From Candidatus Stoquefichus massiliensis AP9 (GTDB lineage Bacteria; Bacillota_I; Bacilli_A; Erysipelotrichales; Coprobacillaceae): a stretch of DNA of 64,000 bases. A program made the translations under genes and the position numbers. This document shows, in pieces, positions 54,242 to 62,712 of the stretch. The notes below the pieces were generated by a model that was not told the DNA's origin, ran no database searches, and was given only the letters and a program-made list of their open reading frames with translations. The first letter of the stretch is position 1, and every line of letters starts with the position of its first letter. Location of the stretch: positions 138,191-202,190 of the forward strand of contig NZ_HG005286.1 of NCBI RefSeq assembly GCF_000455285.1, read 5' to 3'.

Positions 54242-55498
54242 ATGACAAAAGAACACCACTGTGGGAGAAATATTTTCTTTATAGTATTGGGTATTATCGT
54301 CATTTTCTATATTGTTTTGAATAATTTATATATGAATTCTAACTACGACCCTTTAACATCAAGTTATATAGGAGCCATTATGCCATTGCAAATCGATGAT
54401 TCAACTTCTATGACTTGTGAGAGAGAAACAAATATTGATGTGAATTATAATTTATTAGTTAAAGATAAATATACTTTAACTAATAATAGTTCTCAAAGAA
54501 AAAAATTAAAACTCTATTATCCAAGATATGGAAATGATATGGAAGAAAGAATGAATATTGCAGATATATTGTTAAATAATCAATTTATTGATTATCGTAT
54601 TATAGTAAGTGGCATGTATATTGGGACAGATATTGAGCTTAATGAATCAAGCCAAGAATATTTCAATCATATAAAATCAACACATAATCAAGTATTATTA
54701 AAAGAATTAGAGGAATATCTAAATCAAAAAGTTTATGTTTATGAATTTATTAATATACGTTATCCAAAGGTAGAAGAAAGCAGTTTTATGAAAATCGAAT
54801 ATACCAATAATCCTAAAATATGGGTAGATAGAATAAGCAAATCAAATGATGAGAGCCATCAAAATAAATCCTATACTATACAATTAAATGAAGAATATCA
54901 CCAACGAACACCTAGGCTTATTTCTACAGAAAAATTAGAAAATATGAAATTAATAGGATATCAGTATAATCATGAAGAAATTGATCCAAGTATATCTGCT
55001 GAAGTTAAAGAATACAAAACAAATCTAAAAGAAGCCATTACTCTGTGTATTAATGATTATATTGATCAATCTAATAATAGGGAAAAAAATATATTGGATA
55101 AATCCTCTATTTGTCAAAGTTACTTTAAACAAGAAGAAAAATCTTTTAAGATAAATCATTCAATAGATGAATTGTATATAGAAAACATTCTATCAAATAA
55201 TATTTATTATAAATATTATAATGAAATAGATATACCCGCTCAATCATCAATAACAATGCAATATAACTATGAATTATATGGAACAAAAGTTTATAATGAA
55301 GAAGAGAAAGGTCTTTTTCATTATATGAGTGATTATTTAACTGATTTGGAAATAACAAAACAAAAAGTCATTCTTAATGTAGAAAGTAATCATGAGATAG
55401 AAGATAATGATATGGGATTTGTTTTAAAGAAAAAAATTCAAGAAAAAGAAATGAATATAAATCAAGAAAAATATTTTGTGAAATTAAAAGAAAAGTAA
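54242..55498 (+). CDS. large membrane-anchored protein of unknown function
   Basis: 418 aa with GGGAGG upstream and TATAAT at about 54185. One membrane helix at residues ~10-29 (NIFFIVLGIIVIFYIVLNN), then a ~385-residue extracytoplasmic region rich in N, E, K, Y and I. It contains beta-type stretches at both ends (DVNYNLLVKDKYTLTNNSSQ; IDIPAQSSITMQYNYEL) that resemble Ig-like or transglutaminase-accessory strands, with a helical insert between. I do not recognise the family. Confidence 0.7.
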   Translation: MTKEHHCGRNIFFIVLGIIVIFYIVLNNLYMNSNYDPLTSSYIGAIMPLQIDDSTSMTCERETNIDVNYNLLVKDKYTLTNNSSQRKKLKLYYPRYGNDMEERMNIADILLNNQFIDYRIIVSGMYIGTDIELNESSQEYFNHIKSTHNQVLLKELEEYLNQKVYVYEFINIRYPKVEESSFMKIEYTNNPKIWVDRISKSNDESHQNKSYTIQLNEEYHQRTPRLISTEKLENMKLIGYQYNHEEIDPSISAEVKEYKTNLKEAITLCINDYIDQSNNREKNILDKSSICQSYFKQEEKSFKINHSIDELYIENILSNNIYYKYYNEIDIPAQSSITMQYNYELYGTKVYNEEEKGLFHYMSDYLTDLEITKQKVILNVESNHEIEDNDMGFVLKKKIQEKEMNINQEKYFVKLKEK

Positions 55499-55521
55499 TG
55501 TGGCTTACCCACATTACTTTT
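55491..55521. terminator. bidirectional terminator
   Basis: 13-bp stem AAAAGTAATGTGG/CCACATTACTTTT with loop CTTAC between convergent genes. Confidence 0.9.
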
Positions 55522-56182
55522 TAAATGCTGTTCCAAAATGAAGAGCAATATAAGCTAATTCATGTTCATTAAATGATTTATGATAGTGTTTTTCAACAAC
55601 TGAATTAAAGATTTGTGCACATTTATACTCAGTTTGATGTTGTGATTGAATTTGGTCTTTTAATGGATTATTTGTAAGTTGTTGATCGTTTTGAAGTCTA
55701 TCTAATGCAGGATAGAAATGTAATGTCATACCTGTATAAAATTCTTTCTTTTTTCTTAAATCATAATCAAGTTCTTCTTTAATACATTGAATTGTTTCAT
55801 TAATAATATCTTCCATTTCATCATCACATAAATCAAATTCACAATTAAAATCAATATCTAATAAGTTAATATTTGCTAAATACATAGTTGTATAACTTGT
55901 TTGGTTGTCATCAATTGTGATATCAAATTGTTTTTCAAGATTTTTTATAATTTCTTGTGCTGCTGGATAATATTCATGCTCTTTTAAGTGATTAATCTGA
56001 CTTTCACTTGTAGGAATATATGTTCCATTTAATTCCCTTGAAACACATAAAGATAAATGAATGATTAAGTTATCAAATGATGACTCAGATACTTGAATAT
56101 GATGTTTTTCAATCATAGATTTTACAATCTCTTCAATAATTTCTTTTCTATTTTCATATTGACTATCTAATTCTATAACCAT
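55514..56182 (-). CDS. stand-alone double PRD protein
   Basis: 222 aa made of two PTS regulation domains (residues ~10-105 and ~118-220) and nothing else. PRD1 has LIIHLSLCVSREL with a candidate phospho-His; PRD2 has TGMTLHFYPALDRL and HELAYIALHFGTAF with two. It lacks the RNA-binding domain of BglG/LicT antiterminators and the helix-turn-helix or AAA+ domains of LevR/MtlR types. It could titrate or sense PTS phosphoryl groups by pairing with another protein. No PTS gene is next to it. Confidence 0.83.
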   Translation of the reverse strand: MVIELDSQYENRKEIIEEIVKSMIEKHHIQVSESSFDNLIIHLSLCVSRELNGTYIPTSESQINHLKEHEYYPAAQEIIKNLEKQFDITIDDNQTSYTTMYLANINLLDIDFNCEFDLCDDEMEDIINETIQCIKEELDYDLRKKKEFYTGMTLHFYPALDRLQNDQQLTNNPLKDQIQSQHQTEYKCAQIFNSVVEKHYHKSFNEHELAYIALHFGTAFKK

Positions 56183-56242
56183 ACTTCCTTACCTCGCTTT
56201 TCATATAATATATTATTTGTCATTAAATGTCCATAATAAATA

Positions 56243-57316
56243 TTACTTTTTTGTAAACGTTATCTTTATATCCAAATATTCACAATTTGTGAGAAGTCTC
56301 ATAGGAAATCCCCAAGATCCATATCCACTTGTTACAATTAAAGAAAAGTCTTCTTTCTGTAAAATACCATTAGCATTATCATATATCAATGCGGTTGCTA
56401 ATGTCATGGGAAATATTTGTCCCCCATGAGTATGACCTGATAACTGTAAATCAGCAATATCCTTAACATCTTGATATCTTTTTGGATTATGATCTAAAAC
56501 AATTGTTGGGAGTGATGTATCCATTCCTTTTGTTATTTCATCAATTGAAAGTGAATCATGATTAATAACATCTTCTCTCCCTACTATATTAATGAAACCA
56601 TCAATACATACATACTTTTCATTCAATAATTTAATATTATGTTTTTCATATATTGATTGATCTAGAATATTTGCATAATGTTCATGATTGCCATTCACAG
56701 CATAGATTCCATATGTTGTTTTGATTTTTGATAAAGAATTCATAACATCATTAATCATTTCAATAGGTGTTGTTTCATCAAATAAATCACCAATTAGAAA
56801 AACAAAGTCATACTGTTCTTGATTAATTTTCTTTACAAAATTTTGAATATCTTGTAAATATGTTCCTGTCCCAATATGCATATCACTCACAGCAGCAATT
56901 TTTAATGAAGAAAGTGTTGATTCTTTATGAATCATAATATCATAAGATTTTTTTGTTTTATCATAATGAGTCGCATATCCAAAACTCGTGATTATCATAC
57001 CAATCACACCAACAATAATCAACATTTTTCGTTTAGGTAATTTATGTAAAAAATACATAACTCCTTGATATATAGCAAATAAAATCATTGTAATAAATAC
57101 AGTTAATATATAGAATTGAGCTATAAGAGTTAATATAAAAAATAATTGATGATAAGGATGAATAAAGATTTTAATGGAAATTATAATGAGTGATAGTAAA
57201 GTGATGCAGCTTATCATTATTTTATGTGAATATTTTAAATGTTTAAATACATAAAGAAAATATAAAAAAGGTGCTATAATAATAAAGAGAAACATAAGAA
57301 TAAAAAATATCTTCAT
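56243..57316 (-). CDS. membrane-anchored metallophosphoesterase (YkuE-like)
   Basis: 357 aa. N-terminal region with about three membrane segments (residues 2-22, 33-52, 60-90), then a calcineurin-type phosphoesterase domain from ~138: AAVSDMHIGTG (first metal site), FLIGDLFDE, YAVNGNHEHY (GNHE) and LQLSGHTHGGQIFP (GHTHGGQ). YkuE homologues face the cell surface and are linked to lipid or wall metabolism. Monocistronic, divergent from the lysine-riboswitch operon. Confidence 0.9.
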   Translation of the reverse strand: MKIFFILMFLFIIIAPFLYFLYVFKHLKYSHKIMISCITLLSLIIISIKIFIHPYHQLFFILTLIAQFYILTVFITMILFAIYQGVMYFLHKLPKRKMLIIVGVIGMIITSFGYATHYDKTKKSYDIMIHKESTLSSLKIAAVSDMHIGTGTYLQDIQNFVKKINQEQYDFVFLIGDLFDETTPIEMINDVMNSLSKIKTTYGIYAVNGNHEHYANILDQSIYEKHNIKLLNEKYVCIDGFINIVGREDVINHDSLSIDEITKGMDTSLPTIVLDHNPKRYQDVKDIADLQLSGHTHGGQIFPMTLATALIYDNANGILQKEDFSLIVTSGYGSWGFPMRLLTNCEYLDIKITFTKK

Positions 57317-57371
57317 AGTTATACCTCATTTCTTGGTAACAAGTATATCACAAATCAATAAAAAATAAAGG

Positions 57372-57400
57372 TTGCTTTCATATAAGTGTTGTGATAGTAT
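57372..57400 (+). promoter_or_regulatory. promoter of the lysine operon
   Basis: TTGCTT (57372-57377), 17-base spacer, TAGTAT (57395-57400) with an extended TGn before it. Confidence 0.65.
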
Positions 57401-57616
57401 TAAGTCAAGATAGAGGCGCAAGAGTTATGAATTCTTTTATAATAGATGCAACTAAAAAGAAAGAGGAACAATTGCCGAAGGTGTAATGGTTTGCATGTCA
57501 TTATGTCCTGGGGGTATGGAGAATATCTATGCCACTGTCACTTTAAGATATTAAAGTGGGGTGCTATTGCGTTAATATACTCTTATTGATTGCAATGGTA
57601 TCATTGCAATTTTTTG
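57396..57616 (+). promoter_or_regulatory. lysine riboswitch (L box) with terminator
   Basis: Aptamer core matches the L box: AGATAGAGGCGCAAGAG near 57409, GAGGAACAATTGCCGAAGGTG near 57462, CTGGGGGTATGGAGAATATC and GCCACTGTCAC near 57530. P1 is formed by AGTATTAA (57396-57403) and TTAATA near 57572. A terminator follows: ATTGCAATG/CATTGCAAT (57589-57610) and six T. High lysine should favour termination before the ACT-dapA-dapB-lysA genes. It also accounts for the 322-base gene-free stretch from 57317. Confidence 0.95.
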
Positions 57617-57638
57617 TTTATAGAAAGAAGGCGAATAT

Positions 57639-58106
57639 ATGGAAAGAAATTTAGTGACACATGTAGAATGCAATAATCAAATTATTCAAGTAAAATTATT
57701 GAATGTTGAAAAAAATTCATTATTTGTAAGTAATATTTTTAAAGAAATTTCTAAGATGGGTGTGAATATTGATATGATTTCACAAGTTATGTTAGAAGAT
57801 GAAATGAGAATTGATTTTACTTGTAATCAAGAAGATCAAGAAAAATTAAACCTTGCTTTAGAGAATGTAAAAAAAATACATCCTAGAATAATGATTTATC
57901 AGAATCGTAATGTTGCTAAGATAATGGTTGAGGGTGAAGGTATGAAAGATGAGGTTGGAGTAGCGGCCCAAATTTTTGAAATATTAGGTAAACAGCAAAT
58001 TCCTTTCATGCAAGTCACAACATCAGAAATTTCTATTTCATATGTGATACCTAAGGAATTATTAGATTTAGCAGTTTCAAAGATTAAAGAGACATATCAA
58101 TTATAA
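57639..58106 (+). CDS. stand-alone ACT-domain protein (aspartokinase regulatory part)
   Basis: 155 aa with AGAAGG before the ATG. Two ACT domains of the aspartokinase type: IIQVKLLNVEKNSLFVSNIF...VNIDMISQ (first) and VAKIMVEGEGMKDEVGVAAQIFEILGKQQIPFMQVTTSEISISYVI (second, with the usual TSE-I-S pattern). No amino-acid-kinase domain is present. In aspartokinases this region binds lysine and makes the enzyme feedback-sensitive; as a separate protein it resembles the beta subunit of Bacillus LysC. First gene under the lysine riboswitch, so it may regulate a kinase encoded elsewhere. Confidence 0.87.
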   Translation: MERNLVTHVECNNQIIQVKLLNVEKNSLFVSNIFKEISKMGVNIDMISQVMLEDEMRIDFTCNQEDQEKLNLALENVKKIHPRIMIYQNRNVAKIMVEGEGMKDEVGVAAQIFEILGKQQIPFMQVTTSEISISYVIPKELLDLAVSKIKETYQL

Positions 58107-58120
58107 GGAGGATATATATT

Positions 58121-59017
58121 ATGGAACCAATTTTTGAAGGAAGTGCTGTGGCACTTGTATTACCTATGCTTGATGATGGAAGTTTAGATTTTGAAGGATT
58201 TAAAAGACAAGTTCAAAGAATGATTGATGGTGGTGTTCAAGCTTTATTAGTCAATGGAACAACTGGAGAAACACCAACAATTACTATTGAAGAAGAATTT
58301 GAATTAACAAAGATAGTTATGGAAATGGCTAAAGGAACTGATATTAAGGTCATTGCTGGAGCTGGATCTAATGATACAGCTACAGCTTTAAAGAAAGCAG
58401 AATTTGCTAAGGAAATTGGAGCAGATGCAATACTTGTTGTGACACCATATTATAATAAAACAAGTCAAAGAGGTCTTATTGATCATTATACTTATATTGC
58501 TGATAGAGTTGATATTCCAATGATTATTTATAATGTACCAGGTCGTACAGGAATGAATATTTCTGTTGATACAGTTGTAGAACTTGCTAAGCATAAGAAT
58601 ATTAAAGCGATGAAAGATGCTACTGATAATATTGCTTATGCTATGGATGTATTATCAAAGACAAAAGATTTAGATTTTGATATGTATAGTGGTTGTGATG
58701 ATAATATTTTGCCATTTATTGCTGCTGGAGGTAAAGGTGTTATTTCTGTATTATCTAATGTTTATCCTAAAGAAACAGAAATGTTTGCACAAGCTGCATT
58801 ACATGGTGATATGAAACTTGCAAGAGCAATGGCATACGATTTCAATGATGTAAGTAAATACTTATTTGTAGATGTGAATCCAATTATGCCTAAGGTTGCT
58901 TTGGCAAAAATGGGAGTATGTGGAGAAATGGTAAGAAGACCATTGATTCCTACAACTGATGCCAATAAGAAATTATTATTTGATGCTATGAAAAAATTTG
59001 AAGAAAAGGGTTATTAA
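58121..59017 (+). CDS. dapA: 4-hydroxy-tetrahydrodipicolinate synthase
   Basis: 298 aa with AAGGAGG before the ATG. Condenses aspartate semialdehyde and pyruvate in the diaminopimelate/lysine pathway. TIM barrel with LVNGTTGETPTI near residue 43, VVTPYYNKTSQRGL near 106, IIYNVPGRTGMN (Tyr of the triad) near 137, and the Schiff-base Lys in NIKAMKDATDN near 165. Fifteen bases after the ACT gene; the dapB start is one base past its stop. Confidence 0.94.
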   Translation: MEPIFEGSAVALVLPMLDDGSLDFEGFKRQVQRMIDGGVQALLVNGTTGETPTITIEEEFELTKIVMEMAKGTDIKVIAGAGSNDTATALKKAEFAKEIGADAILVVTPYYNKTSQRGLIDHYTYIADRVDIPMIIYNVPGRTGMNISVDTVVELAKHKNIKAMKDATDNIAYAMDVLSKTKDLDFDMYSGCDDNILPFIAAGGKGVISVLSNVYPKETEMFAQAALHGDMKLARAMAYDFNDVSKYLFVDVNPIMPKVALAKMGVCGEMVRRPLIPTTDANKKLLFDAMKKFEEKGY

Positions 59018-59018
59018 T

Positions 59019-59762
59019 ATGAATATCATTGTATATGGTTATGGTTTAATGGGGCAAAAGGTTGCTCAGGCTGTGAGAAACAATGACAAGATGAATCTTG
59101 TTGGAGTTGTTTCTCCTGTCTTTAATGAGAAAATTGTAGAAAATATGTATGAATCGTTACAGGAAGTTCATGAGAAAGTAGATGCTATTATTGATTTCTC
59201 TCATCCTAATAATTTAGATGATATATTGAAATTTGGAATTAAGAATCATTGTGCTTTGGTTATAGCAACAACTGGTTTTAATGATCAGCAAAAATTACGT
59301 ATTGAAGAAGCCTCTTCACAAATTCCTATATTTCAATCATATAATACATCATTTGGTGTATCTATGCTGACAAAGATTGTTAAAGAAGTTGCTAAGGAGT
59401 TTTATGATCAAGGATATGATATAGAAATTATTGAAAAACATCATAATCAAAAGATTGATGCTCCTAGTGGAACTGCAAAACTTCTTTATGATGTGATTCA
59501 TGAAGATATTGATGAAACAAAAGAAGTGTATGATCGTAGTCAAGTTCATCATAAACGTGAAAAGAGTGAAATTGGTATACAATCTGTTCGCGCTGGGACT
59601 ATTTTTGGGGAACATACTGTATTATTTGCAGGACATGATGAAATTATTGAAGTAAAACATACTGCTTTATCTAAGGAGGTCTTTGTTCAAGGGGCAATCT
59701 CAGCATGTGAGGCTATTATAGATAAAGATAACGGATTATTTACTTTAAAAAATTTATATTAA
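59019..59762 (+). CDS. dapB: 4-hydroxy-tetrahydrodipicolinate reductase
   Basis: 247 aa from the ATG at 59019, one base after the dapA stop; upstream codons belong to dapA. NAD(P)H-dependent. MNIIVYGYGLMGQKV nucleotide site, AIIDFSHPNNL, VIATTGF, IIEKHHNQKIDAPSGTAKLL (catalytic His/Lys and the DAPSGTA motif) and SVRAGTIFGEHTV are all typical. Second step of the same branch as dapA. Confidence 0.94.
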   Translation: MNIIVYGYGLMGQKVAQAVRNNDKMNLVGVVSPVFNEKIVENMYESLQEVHEKVDAIIDFSHPNNLDDILKFGIKNHCALVIATTGFNDQQKLRIEEASSQIPIFQSYNTSFGVSMLTKIVKEVAKEFYDQGYDIEIIEKHHNQKIDAPSGTAKLLYDVIHEDIDETKEVYDRSQVHHKREKSEIGIQSVRAGTIFGEHTVLFAGHDEIIEVKHTALSKEVFVQGAISACEAIIDKDNGLFTLKNLY

Positions 59763-59774
59763 AGGGGAAGAGGA

Positions 59775-61082
59775 ATGGTTTTACAAACAGAATTTGCACA
59801 AATTAGAAACAATACATTGTACATAGATGATGTGAATGCAATGGATTTGGTTAAAAAATATGGAACACCACTTTATGTTATGAGTGAAGGACATATTCGT
59901 CATCAGATGAATGAATTAAAAACAAAATTTTTAGATAAATATGATAACGTTTTACCACTATTTGCATCTAAATCATTTAGTTGTTTAGAAATTTATAAAT
60001 TAGCGAAAGAATATGAAATTGGAATAGATTGTGTAAGTGCAGGAGAAATATCAATTGCTTTAAAAGCAGGGTTTGATCCACATAAGATTTATTTCCACGG
60101 AAATAACAAATTACCATCTGAAATAGAGTATGCAATATCTTATGATGTAGATCATTTTGTAATTGATAACTTTCATGAAATTGAATTAGTTGAAAAAATA
60201 GCATCACAATTAGATAAAACAATCTATGCAACAGTTAGAGTTGTTCCTGAAATTAAAGCAGGAGGACATGGATTTATTCAAACAGGTCATAAGGATACAA
60301 AGTTTGGATTTAGTGCTAGACATGGTATATATTTAGATGCCATTCAAAAAATTGTTGAATCAACACATATTCAATTTGAAGGTATACATTGTCATATAGG
60401 ATCTCAAGTTTTTGATTTGTATGCGTATATTAGTGCAATGAAAAGATTTGTTGGATTTGCGTATGAAATTTATGATAAATTGGGAGTTATGGTTACAAAG
60501 ATTAATGCTGGTGGTGGTTATGGAATTGCTTATACAAAGAAAGATGAACCACTAGATTTTGAAGTCATTACAACAGAAATTATGAAAACAATTAAAGAAG
60601 GATATGATGCTCGAGGTTGGGAAATGCCAATGGTATTAGTAGAACCAGGACGTTATGTTGTAGGAAATGCAGGTATTACACTTTATACAATAGGAACAGT
60701 GAAAGAAATTCCAGATGTGCGTACATATGTTAGTATTGATGGAGGAATGACAGATAATATTAGAACATGTTTGTATGATTCTGATTATGAAGGTGTGATT
60801 GTAAATAAAGTGGAGGAGCCAAGAGATACAAAAGTCACTGTTGCTGGTAAAATTTGTGAATCTGGTGATATTGTGGTTAAAGAGGTTATGGTAGCAAAAC
60901 CTGAATCAGGAGATATCTTTGCTCAATTCTCTACAGGAGCATATCATTATTCAATGGCTTCTAATTATAATCAATTACCAAAACCTGCAGTTGTCTTTAC
61001 ATATCAAGGAAAATCTAAGTTGGTTATTAGAAGACAGACTTTTGATGATTTAACTTATTATGATGTAGAAGAAGATTATTAA
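59775..61082 (+). CDS. lysA: diaminopimelate decarboxylase
   Basis: 435 aa. PLP-dependent decarboxylation of meso-diaminopimelate to lysine. Fold-type III motifs: LPLFASKSFSCLEI (PLP Lys near residue 58), GIDCVSAGEI, FHGNNKLPSE, GIHCHIGSQVFD, INAGGGYGIAY, LVEPGRYVVGNAG and AGKICESGDIV (CESGD). It closes the riboswitch-controlled operon; the intermediate steps from tetrahydrodipicolinate to meso-DAP must be encoded elsewhere. Confidence 0.94.
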   Translation: MVLQTEFAQIRNNTLYIDDVNAMDLVKKYGTPLYVMSEGHIRHQMNELKTKFLDKYDNVLPLFASKSFSCLEIYKLAKEYEIGIDCVSAGEISIALKAGFDPHKIYFHGNNKLPSEIEYAISYDVDHFVIDNFHEIELVEKIASQLDKTIYATVRVVPEIKAGGHGFIQTGHKDTKFGFSARHGIYLDAIQKIVESTHIQFEGIHCHIGSQVFDLYAYISAMKRFVGFAYEIYDKLGVMVTKINAGGGYGIAYTKKDEPLDFEVITTEIMKTIKEGYDARGWEMPMVLVEPGRYVVGNAGITLYTIGTVKEIPDVRTYVSIDGGMTDNIRTCLYDSDYEGVIVNKVEEPRDTKVTVAGKICESGDIVVKEVMVAKPESGDIFAQFSTGAYHYSMASNYNQLPKPAVVFTYQGKSKLVIRRQTFDDLTYYDVEEDY

Positions 61083-61130
61083 TAGAGAAAAATGATGTAA
61101 AGTGATATGTGTAAGTAAAAATAAGTTTTT

Positions 61131-61153
61131 AAAAGGGCGAAAGTCCTTTTTTT
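61131..61153 (+). terminator. terminator of the lysine operon
   Basis: 8-bp stem AAAAGGGC/GTCCTTTT (one G-U) with a GAAA loop and seven T. Confidence 0.85.
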
Positions 61154-61225
61154 GTCACAAAAATTATTTTTAATAACATATTTTTGAATAATATTAGATA
61201 ATTTGTGACATTTTTTATTAGAAAA

Positions 61226-61234
61226 TGATATAAT
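61226..61234 (+). promoter_or_regulatory. extended -10 promoter of the lipoprotein gene
   Basis: TGATATAAT, 25 bases before the ATG at 61259; -35 not clear. Confidence 0.5.
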
Positions 61235-61258
61235 AACAGAAAGGGAAGGAGAATATAA

Positions 61259-62221
61259 ATGAAGAAATTATTAAAGGGATTATTAGTTGTTTTCATGGGA
61301 GTAAGTATTGTTGCGTGTAGTGGTAAAAATAATGATTTGACAATTGAATGGGGAAAAGAAAATAAATTAGCTGATATTATTTCTTTCCAAGTAGAGACTG
61401 CTAGTCAGACACAGCAAATTACACCTGATGTTATTGGTACATACTATAAGTATTATAAACCACAGACATCAACAAATGTATTATTAGATGTTGTTTTACA
61501 AGTAACAAATTTAAAGAAAGAGGAATTAAAATTATCTACAGCTATTAGTAGTCAATTTTTAATAGATGATAAGGAGTATAAAGGTCATAATATTTCTATT
61601 AGTGAAGATGGTCAATCTATTCTTCAAGGTGCTACTTTAGCTGCTGAGGAGACAAAAAAGGTTCATTTCTATACTGAAATTGATCCTACTGTCTTAGATA
61701 AAGAGATTGCTTTTAAACTCGCTAGTACAGATAAAGACAATGAACAGGCTGCAGTTATGACATTTAAGTTAAGTGATGTTGAAAGTCATTATGAAAGTAA
61801 GAAGTTGAAGAATGTTATTACATTTGATGGTAAGGCAGAAGTTACATTGGAATCAAAGGATGTTGCAAAAAAGATAGAACCTGCCAAACCTACAGGATTA
61901 TATACATATTATAAAGTTAAGGCAGATACAAATCGTTTTGTGATTATGAAAACAAAAATAAAGAATATATCTGATAAAGAATTAAAAGCATCCCAAGTAA
62001 TGAGTGCGGTTTTAGTAGATAAGGATAATCATGAGTATCCATGTAATATGTTCTTTGAAAAAGCTGATCAAAGCAATTTATCAGCAGCAAGTTCAGCAAC
62101 ATTAGAAGCAGGGAAAGATGGAACAGTTTATTTTGTATTTGAAGTAAGTGAAAGTATTGCAAATGAAGAAAATACAATAAGAATATCTCAAATGGGTAAA
62201 GTTTATACATTAAAGATTTAA
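61259..62221 (+). CDS. lipoprotein with two similar domains
   Basis: 320 aa. Signal peptide with lipobox IVAC (Cys near residue 20). Two consecutive domains of about 140 residues share a plan: a YYKYYKP/TYYKVKA tyrosine patch, LLDVVLQVTNLKKEEL versus FVIMKTKIKNISDKEL, a D(K/N)-x-Y strand and a LAAEETKKVHFYTEI versus LEAGKDGTVYFVFEV ending. This is the DUF4352/telomeric-repeat-like beta-sandwich pattern of surface lipoproteins. Ligand unknown. Single gene with promoter and terminator. Confidence 0.82.
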   Translation: MKKLLKGLLVVFMGVSIVACSGKNNDLTIEWGKENKLADIISFQVETASQTQQITPDVIGTYYKYYKPQTSTNVLLDVVLQVTNLKKEELKLSTAISSQFLIDDKEYKGHNISISEDGQSILQGATLAAEETKKVHFYTEIDPTVLDKEIAFKLASTDKDNEQAAVMTFKLSDVESHYESKKLKNVITFDGKAEVTLESKDVAKKIEPAKPTGLYTYYKVKADTNRFVIMKTKIKNISDKELKASQVMSAVLVDKDNHEYPCNMFFEKADQSNLSAASSATLEAGKDGTVYFVFEVSESIANEENTIRISQMGKVYTLKI

Positions 62222-62244
62222 GAAGAGTTCTTGCTCTTCTTTTT
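62220..62244 (+). terminator. terminator of the lipoprotein gene
   Basis: 8-bp stem AAGAAGAG/CTCTTCTT with a 6-base loop and T-run. Confidence 0.85.
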
Positions 62245-62301
62245 CCTTTTATTGTATAAAATATTGAATTATGTTCATACTTAATTACGAGGTGAATATA
62301 A

Positions 62302-62664
62302 ATGAAGAAATTTGTTTTTATATTATTAGCTGGGATGTTATGTATAAGTGTTCATGCCAAAAGTCAAGAACCACAATATAAAATTATAGCTCATTCAAAT
62401 CAAGAATCAGATATTCAAAAATTGTATCAAATAAAAGATCAATTATTAAAGGATTATAAAATTTGGGTTAAAGGTGTTGATAATAAGGATCAAGTTCTAG
62501 CTGATCATCAGAGTGATTATCATGCGACTTATAAACAAGGGGTTTATATGATTGTATTGGGTGATGGTAAAGGAAAATCTTTAAGTGGTGAATTAAAAGT
62601 GAATTATTGTGATTCTACTGAAGATATTGAAACTAAATCACTTTTATTTGATTGGTTATTTTAA
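62302..62664 (+). CDS. minimal SpoIIR-like secreted protein
   Basis: 120 aa. Signal peptide at 1-19 (FVFILLAGMLCISVHA). The mature part opens with YKIIAHSNQESDIQKLYQIKD, which fits the SpoIIR start pattern (R-V-I-A-N-S-x-S-x-x-D-Q-x-x-K-x-x-V-R-D), and has GVYMIVLGDGKGKS, which fits the family's G-x-Y-x-x-x-x-V-x-I-G-x-G-x-G-x-N region. The long middle section of SpoIIR (usually >200 aa in total) is missing. In Bacillus SpoIIR activates SpoIIGA and sigma-E. Homology is inferred from these two patches only. Confidence 0.5.
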   Translation: MKKFVFILLAGMLCISVHAKSQEPQYKIIAHSNQESDIQKLYQIKDQLLKDYKIWVKGVDNKDQVLADHQSDYHATYKQGVYMIVLGDGKGKSLSGELKVNYCDSTEDIETKSLLFDWLF

Positions 62665-62712
62665 TATTGAATTCATAATTGAAGCAGATAATACAGTTAT
62701 GGAGGTTGTCTT

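Noticed and set aside
57461-57560. Possible second RNA element or tRNA-like fold before the ACT gene.
   Set aside because: The conserved segments are all accounted for by the lysine aptamer.
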